Below are positions 28,355 to 32,900 of a DNA stretch of 32,900 nt, one piece after another. The stretch's first letter is position 1; each line of letters starts with the position of its first letter. Source of the stretch: a virus. Position numbers and translations under genes: made by a program. The notes under the pieces are model-generated. The model searched no databases. It was not told the DNA's origin and saw only the letters and a list, made by a program, of their open reading frames with translations. Location of the stretch: positions 1 to 32,900 of the IMG/VR virus record IMGVR_UViG_3300042154_002009; one strand, 5' to 3'.

Positions 28355-29152
28355 GCTGTTAGTTTCCTCTGCTCTGATTCTAGCAACTACCGAATCAGCG
28401 TAGTCTTGGGTTCTTTGTGCTGCTCGCTTGCTTGGCCCTGATCCCCAAAGTAAGTGAGCCACTACACCTGCGGATGGGTAGTTGTCGGACTCTGGGTTTG
28501 CATCTGGTGAGTCAAGGTCAACTAAGTGTCGAGCAATCCAAGCGGCAATCCTTATCCACTTGTCATCGCTGACTCTACCCTCAGCCATCTCTCTTGCTTC
28601 TCTGATTGTGCTAGGTGTTACTCCGTCACCAGCAAGACCTTCCTCGTAATACTCAAGTCCACGCCGAGCTGCTGCTCTCATGTAGGCAGGTGCTTCTTGG
28701 TTGATAGCTCTTAGGTCATCTGGGCTATCGTCAATCATTTCATCACTAGGGTCAATCATTGGCTCGTCAATTTCCTCGACCTCGACAGCAATCATCTTGG
28801 GTGTCGGTATCTTTTCTAGCTGGAATACATTTATGACCATCATCTTGTCGGTTGGCTCAAAGATGCCATTCTCGTAATCGAATAGTCTGACCACAGCAAA
28901 CTGCTCTTGAACCATCTCTACCTGTGTGGCAATCTTGGGATCAAGTGGCGACCAAGAAACAAAGTCACCAATAGCTAGTGAGCCTACTGCTGCTCTTTCG
29001 CCAACAAACTCTGTTTTCTCAGCAAGGCTGATAGCAACTGCTTGGTCAATAGCTGATTGCTTAGAATCGTGACAAGCGATTAGCTCGCCGTTCTCTTTCT
29101 CAACAGCCCAGTTAGGACAGTCAGGATTTGTCTGTGTAATGTAGTAAGGCAT
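27599..29152 (-). CDS. HK97-type prohead protease with N-terminal extension
   Basis: Residues 300-450 are the serine protease that matures the capsid: FTGYASVFNSPSEDLGG, the catalytic histidine H354 (LLWNHDSGEPL), serine S405 (ISEMSFGFNV) and the closing acidic residue near E431. Before it lie about 265 extra residues: a DUF2188-like start (1-42), a Tudor/SH3-like strand set near 60-115 (AIGDFVSWSPLDP), and a helical module at 150-262 with SDDKWIRIAAWIARHLVDLD. A helical C-terminus of about 70 residues could act as scaffold. Common proteases are around 200 residues. The start overlaps the preceding stop (TAATG). Confidence 0.85.
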   Translation of the reverse strand: MPYYITQTNPDCPNWAVEKENGELIACHDSKQSAIDQAVAISLAEKTEFVGERAAVGSLAIGDFVSWSPLDPKIATQVEMVQEQFAVVRLFDYENGIFEPTDKMMVINVFQLEKIPTPKMIAVEVEEIDEPMIDPSDEMIDDSPDDLRAINQEAPAYMRAAARRGLEYYEEGLAGDGVTPSTIREAREMAEGRVSDDKWIRIAAWIARHLVDLDSPDANPESDNYPSAGVVAHLLWGSGPSKRAAQRTQDYADSVVARIRAEETNSMENKNKWLDVARAIALKIDGPQTKEPEVRTNNVDFEVRAEGDGMTFTGYASVFNSPSEDLGGFVEYVAPGAFKRSLQSRNEVKLLWNHDSGEPLASLRGGTMQLVEDERGLKVTAKLPNTTRGRDVAELLRTNVISEMSFGFNVIKDSWSRDGQTRTLESVRLFEVSVVSFGAYKSTSASVRSQPTINPDQLADALLKLESGEELDEANANLITEVVNKLKAQPEIEEVIDNGLDLLDLKKKQFDLLLKRI

Positions 29153-29418
29153 TATTTGACCACCAGTATTCTTAGGTTGCAGCTATTACTTGAGATTGCG
29201 TAAAGTTCATCCATTGGTAGTAATTGAATAACGCTTGTCTGTGTTGCAACAGCATGCATGCCATTGGTCAAAGTTACATCTGGCCCACCAATAAAGATTT
29301 CTCTGTTTTGGCTGTGTTCGTGATTGTGAATACAAACATGCTGGACACCTGTGCTGGGTGGCACTACTAGTGTTCTCACATTAGCCACAAGGTCGTAGCC
29401 ATAAGTCTTGACAGTCAT
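29152..29418 (-). CDS. Small beta-rich head-region protein, 88 residues
   Basis: The protein starts MTVKTYGYDLVANVRTLVVP and has NREIFIGGPDVTLTNGMHAV and LLPMDELYAISSNSCNLRI, a compact beta fold with a 'GGPDVT..NG' loop. Comparable small proteins follow the portal in several siphoviruses and may be head decoration or connector components. It overlaps the portal stop and the protease start by single bases. No specific function is known to me. Confidence 0.72.
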   Translation of the reverse strand: MTVKTYGYDLVANVRTLVVPPSTGVQHVCIHNHEHSQNREIFIGGPDVTLTNGMHAVATQTSVIQLLPMDELYAISSNSCNLRILVVK

Positions 29419-30755
29419 TAGACCTCGTAAACAGCTTCAGGGTCATTGGGGTCAATCTGTGCGACACCTTGAAGCATTACACTTGGCACACCTGTGTGTT
29501 CGATTGTTGGCAATCCAAGAGCAGCTAGAACTTGTTCAGGCTTAAATCCAGATGTTACCAATCGGTTAGCCATCAAAACCTTGCGGTCAGTAGCAACCAC
29601 ATCAGCTTCAGTAATGTTGATGTTTGCAAGTGGGACTCTGTACTGATCTCCACCCTCAACAGGCTCCATATCCTCAAGTCTGCGGATGTCGTTCGTAGAG
29701 TAGAAACCTGCCTGAGTACCAACCGAGTAAGACTGAACTCTTGAAACTAAATCTGCTCTTAGTAAATCATTGAACTGAAACTTGATAAAAGCATCACCTG
29801 GCAGTAGGCGTGAAAAAGCTGCCTCGACTTTTTCGGCTAGTGGCCGGAGAGTCATAGAAACAAACTGTAAATTATTTTGTTCGACTGAGGCGTAGCTTGC
29901 TGTTCCTGGTACGCCTAGTAGGTGAAGTGGGACATTGAAAGCCCTTGCAATTTCCTCAACAGCAAACTTGCGTGACTCTAGTGCTTGGCTTGCTTCAGGG
30001 TCAGTCCCAGTATTTACAAACTTAGCTCCACCAGATAGAACTCCTGTCTTGTGCGCTCTGCGTGATCCATTGCGGTGTCTAGCATCAAAGCCATCGGCTA
30101 GTTGCTTTGCTTGCTCGCTTGTCAGGTTGCCAGGGAACTCAATAACACCTTGAGCTGATGCACCTGTGCCAAAGAATCTAGCTGCGTAATCGCTGAGTGC
30201 AATGTTTAGTCCAAGTGATTGCTTTAGAGTTTCTACTCGGCTCATGCCTTTTAGTTCACCTGGCATAATCAAGTCAACAATGTGGATAACCTCATCGCTG
30301 TTTAGTGGTCTAGCCTCGTCTTGGTAGCGGTAGATTTTGCGACCAATCTTGGAACGCTCAACCTCAATCTTTTCTGGGTTTAGGTTTACTAGGTTTACAA
30401 CTTGACCCTGTGCATCCCTAAAGACTCTGGTGTAAGAGTTGCCATGAACCAACAAGCTAGAAAAGACCTGCTGAAAGAAAGCTGCTCTTGTGCTTAGGTC
30501 AATGTCTGGCTGGTCTAACCACATCGGTCTAGGGTTTAGGGGTCGGCGTGTTGCACCAATCCTTAGATACGCCCCACATGGCAAAGTCGAAATAGTATCA
30601 GAGATTAGGCTGACTGCTGAAAAGAAAGCAACAATCTCAAATGACTTTTTAGTTGTGACATTTACGCCAGCTTCAGATTGTAAACCCCAAGGCTCACCTG
30701 CACCCCAAACAGTCTGAAAACTTACAGCTCTTTGCTCAAAAAGATTACCTAGCAT
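29418..30755 (-). CDS. Portal protein (HK97 family)
   Basis: The 445-residue protein forms the dodecameric ring for DNA entry. Features are VTTKKSFEIVAFFSAVSLIS and IPF-type region TISTLPCGAYLRIG, then HGNSYTRVFRDAQGQVVNLV, the clip/stem block HIVDLIMPGELKGMSRVETL and GVPGTASYASVEQNNLQFVS near residue 285. These are the ordered HK97-portal motifs. The ATG overlaps the stop of the 45-residue gene (TAATG). Confidence 0.94.
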   Translation of the reverse strand: MLGNLFEQRAVSFQTVWGAGEPWGLQSEAGVNVTTKKSFEIVAFFSAVSLISDTISTLPCGAYLRIGATRRPLNPRPMWLDQPDIDLSTRAAFFQQVFSSLLVHGNSYTRVFRDAQGQVVNLVNLNPEKIEVERSKIGRKIYRYQDEARPLNSDEVIHIVDLIMPGELKGMSRVETLKQSLGLNIALSDYAARFFGTGASAQGVIEFPGNLTSEQAKQLADGFDARHRNGSRRAHKTGVLSGGAKFVNTGTDPEASQALESRKFAVEEIARAFNVPLHLLGVPGTASYASVEQNNLQFVSMTLRPLAEKVEAAFSRLLPGDAFIKFQFNDLLRADLVSRVQSYSVGTQAGFYSTNDIRRLEDMEPVEGGDQYRVPLANINITEADVVATDRKVLMANRLVTSGFKPEQVLAALGLPTIEHTGVPSVMLQGVAQIDPNDPEAVYEV

Positions 30756-30892
30756 TACTTACTTCTTTCAATCGCTATACCAAAAATTAGAAGCCCTGCA
30801 CCCAGCAAAATAAGACCTGCTGGCGGAAAGATAAACCCTGCACCTAATGAGATTGTCAAGATACCTACTGCTTGAAGTATTGTCGCTGTCAT
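30755..30892 (-). CDS. 45-residue membrane microprotein between terminase and portal
   Basis: The small gene begins MTATILQAVGILTISLGAGF and continues with GLILLGAGLLIFGIAI before a basic ERSK end, so it has two membrane helices joined by a proline pair. AGGTTGG lies before the ATG (30892), and its TAA overlaps the portal ATG. Short membrane proteins at this place are common in actinophages, but their role (often unassigned) is unknown. The exact fit between two certain genes supports it. Confidence 0.75.
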   Translation of the reverse strand: MTATILQAVGILTISLGAGFIFPPAGLILLGAGLLIFGIAIERSK

Positions 30893-30899
30893 TACCAAC

Positions 30900-32435
30900 C
30901 TAAATAAAAAATTGTGGAGTCAGTTCCTCAGACTCTACTCTACCAACAGTTGCTCTATCAAAGGCTATGACAGCAGCCACAGCAGCGTCAATCTTTCGTG
31001 GTGAGCCTCGATGCTCTTTTACTATTCTTGGGCCAAGCCTGTCAATCTTGATAACAGCGTTGGTGAGGTGTCTAGATAAGGTTGGGTTGCCATCATGGGT
31101 TATGTTTCCCTCTGTGACAGCGGTGTAGAACTTAGAGCAAGCCGGAACCATTCGGCTAGGACTTGATGAGGGATACTCGACCACAGGTAACCCTAAGTCT
31201 TGCATGGCTTCCATAGTGCGTTGCCAGCGGAAAGGGTCACAGGCTATCTCTTTTACATTGTATTTCTGGCAGAATTGGATAATCTCATCCTCGACCTCTG
31301 AGGTGCTAACACGCCAATCATCGGTATCCTCTGGCTGTTTCTCCCAAACCCTGATTAGTCCGACATGAGGGAACTCATCATCTTTAGGAATTGTGCAGTA
31401 GGTCAGGGCTGTGCAGTCACCATTGAAAGAGCCGTCAAAGCCAACGATGACAGGCTGGTCAGGGTCAAGTTCTATCTCGGCATCTAGCTGTTCCCACTTA
31501 CCAGTTGGTAGCCAAGCATTGAGCGAGCTAACCCATTGGTTGAGTCGCTTGGTTCTAAACTCTGGCTCAGGTGTTCTATTGACTGCTGAGGCAAAGTCAT
31601 CCTTAGCAACTAGATCGTTATATCCAGGATTAGCTGATTCCCAAGTGGTTTCAAGTCTGTGGTCTGCCTCTGGCTCAGCTTCCCACCAAGACATAAAGAA
31701 TGTTGGGTCAACTACCTCACCAGTTGATACTCGCTTGCCGTACTGGTAAAGACTGTAAGCGATTGAGTCTTGGCCTGTCATGTCTGTCTTTTGACCGGCT
31801 GTGGTAACCGCTAGTAGCTGAGCCAGCTTGCCTCGGTTACCCATTGAGAGTGAAAGCACATCGAATAGTTCTCGATTCTTGTGAGCATGGATCTCATCCA
31901 CAATCGCTCGGCTAACATTCAGACCTTCTTTTGAGTAAGCCTCGGCTGATAGAACCTTCATCACAGAGTTGGTTGATGGTACATAGATAGCATCTCGATA
32001 CAGCGTGCAAAGCTCTGATAGCTCACTAGCCTCGACCATGCGCTTAGCTTCACCAAAAATAATGCGAGCTTGTTCTTTCTCGGCAGCGGCCACCACGACT
32101 TCGCCTCCCTCGATGCCTTCAGCAATCAGACTGTAAAGAGCCAGCGTTGACGCCAATGCGCTCTTGCCTGATTTCCTGGGTGTGCCTACAAGTGCCACTC
32201 TTGCCCTTAGTCCACCATCTGAATCTCTGGCAAAGATGCGCCTGACTAGTTCCTTTTGCCAAGGTCTTAGGCGTAGTGCCTCCCCTGTCCGACCAGCTAT
32301 TCCGTCTTTACCGATAGTCCCAAAGGCTTCAGCAAACTCAACAGCTAAATCGCCGTCACCTTTGTCAATGGCCTCTTGGGGTACAGGGGTTAGCCAGCGT
32401 GGGGGCCAGCTACTGCTTGGCTTGTCGCTTGGCAA
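30900..32435 (-). CDS. terL: Terminase large subunit
   Basis: The 511-residue protein packages DNA into the capsid. The ATPase domain has Walker A GTPRKSGKS (84-92) and Walker B RAIVDE (D180/E181), with the coupling motif VTTAG at 210-214. The nuclease domain has D334 (VGFDGSFNGD), D400 (EIACDPFRW) and D483 (KIDAAVA), the three acids of the RNase H-like cut site. It overlaps the small subunit gene by 26 bases. Confidence 0.95.
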   Translation of the reverse strand: MPSDKPSSSWPPRWLTPVPQEAIDKGDGDLAVEFAEAFGTIGKDGIAGRTGEALRLRPWQKELVRRIFARDSDGGLRARVALVGTPRKSGKSALASTLALYSLIAEGIEGGEVVVAAAEKEQARIIFGEAKRMVEASELSELCTLYRDAIYVPSTNSVMKVLSAEAYSKEGLNVSRAIVDEIHAHKNRELFDVLSLSMGNRGKLAQLLAVTTAGQKTDMTGQDSIAYSLYQYGKRVSTGEVVDPTFFMSWWEAEPEADHRLETTWESANPGYNDLVAKDDFASAVNRTPEPEFRTKRLNQWVSSLNAWLPTGKWEQLDAEIELDPDQPVIVGFDGSFNGDCTALTYCTIPKDDEFPHVGLIRVWEKQPEDTDDWRVSTSEVEDEIIQFCQKYNVKEIACDPFRWQRTMEAMQDLGLPVVEYPSSSPSRMVPACSKFYTAVTEGNITHDGNPTLSRHLTNAVIKIDRLGPRIVKEHRGSPRKIDAAVAAVIAFDRATVGRVESEELTPQFFI

Positions 32436-32850
32436 TGATTTCCTCTAGTTTGGTTTTGGTCTTGGCAGATACTAAGCCAAGGCGTGTTCGGTCAGCAGGG
32501 CTGAAACCTAGCAAAGACAGTCCAGTAACAATGGCCTTTTCAACCTCGTTAGCTTGGCGATACCAAGTAGGGTCGGTTGGGTCTGCCTGTATCTGTTGCT
32601 TGATTAGCTCACGCCTGTCGAGTTGCTCACAGACAAGTTGAACTAATTGGGTGTCAGTCTTTATGCTGATCCAAAGCTCACCTGCTCCAAAGATTGAATC
32701 CCAGAACTGCTTGCCTACCTCACCAAGCTCAATAGGTGGCTCAATGTAGCCGTACTCAAGTGGGGCAATAGCGTCATTGGTGCGTATCGAACGCTTGCCA
32801 GGATTGCCTTGAATCATCTTTAGCTCGGCTGGCTTTGGTGGGTTTGGCAT
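32410..32850 (-). CDS. terS: Terminase small subunit (P27 family)
   Basis: The 146-residue protein starts MPNPPKPAELKMIQGNPGKR, the typical P27-type N-terminus, followed by a helical DNA-binding and oligomerisation part (KQFWDSIFGAGEL, then QLVCEQLDRRELIKQQIQ) and a final helix with GLVSAKTKTKLEEI. It recognises the packaging site and loads the large subunit. It is the first gene of the late minus-strand block, 50 bases from the end of the window, opposite the HNH nuclease gene across the joined ends. Confidence 0.9.
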   Translation of the reverse strand: MPNPPKPAELKMIQGNPGKRSIRTNDAIAPLEYGYIEPPIELGEVGKQFWDSIFGAGELWISIKTDTQLVQLVCEQLDRRELIKQQIQADPTDPTWYRQANEVEKAIVTGLSLLGFSPADRTRLGLVSAKTKTKLEEIIAKRQAKQ

Positions 32851-32900
32851 AGGTCTAGCTTACCCCCGATGGTTTTGAACTGCGGAGATGCACGTTTCCA
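32851..32900. other. Right genome end, noncoding; part of a putative cos region
   Basis: These 50 bases hold no gene. The last nine equal the first nine of the window (ACGTTTCCA). A run CCCCCGATGG lies next to the end of terS. Together with 1-98 it makes the intergenic region between HNH and terS on a circular molecule, the usual cos location. The terS ribosome site is weak (TAGACCT before ATG). Confidence 0.5.

Noticed and set aside
1-32900. Lysogeny module (integrase, repressor, attachment site)
   Set aside because: No recombinase motif and no repressor-like gene was found. The early inverted repeats alone do not justify calling it temperate.

Overview
The window looks like one complete, compact genome of a tailed, siphovirus-type bacteriophage. 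All the expected modules are present: DNA packaging, head, tail with a tape measure, lysis and replication. The last nine bases repeat the first nine (ACGTTTCCA), and the packaging genes sit next to those ends, so the molecule probably has cohesive ends or is circular. An actinobacterial host is likely because the only plus-strand gene encodes a WhiB-family iron-sulphur regulator, a family confined to Actinobacteria and their phages. Moderate GC by eye, frequent GTG/TTG starts and many small genes would fit a freshwater Microbacteriaceae-like or related host, but that is inference. I see no integrase, excisionase, parA or recognisable repressor, so a lytic lifestyle is the default reading.

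All genes except whiB are on the minus strand, so the map is best read from high to low coordinates. 32850-29152: terminase small and large subunits, a 45-residue membrane protein, portal and an 88-residue protein. 29152-27599: an unusually long HK97-type prohead protease with extra N-terminal domains. 27596-27420: a 58-residue gene. 27268-26117: the major capsid gene, set apart by a strong terminator on each side. 26023-23273: three glycosyltransferase-like genes and a cytidylyltransferase-like gene inserted between capsid and connector genes. 23259-21399: head-tail connector, tail terminator, tail tube and a tail assembly chaperone with a classic -1 slippery site, ending at a terminator. 21334-14131: a gp10-like protein, tape measure, two minor tail genes separated by one in-frame TAG, and a set of receptor-side proteins, three of them paralogous. 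14113-12516: lysis genes (holin-like proteins and an amidase endolysin). 12250-12519 (plus strand): whiB.

The early half follows. 12159-9720: YqaJ exonuclease, ERF-like annealing protein, small genes and an HNH protein. 9581-6310: a winged-helix initiator carrying four iteron-like repeats inside its gene (probable origin), DnaB helicase, an SSB-like protein and a RusA resolvase. 6196-4165: about a dozen very small genes, including two tandem paralogous membrane microproteins. 4202-3027: a metallophosphoesterase. 2919-99: small genes, a Mom-like DNA-modification protein, an ABC-ATPase fused to a GNAT acetyltransferase, a zinc ribbon protein and an HNH nuclease that directly precedes the terminase genes across the ends.

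Two systems deserve attention. First, Mom plus the ABC-GNAT fusion is a plausible DNA hypermodification cassette protecting phage DNA from restriction. Second, the glycosyltransferase/cytidylyltransferase cassette beside the isolated capsid gene is a plausible virion decoration system. Regulation seems to use a few strong minus-strand promoters with TTGGCA/TGCCAA inverted repeats in the early region, terminators around the capsid gene and programmed recoding in the tail genes.
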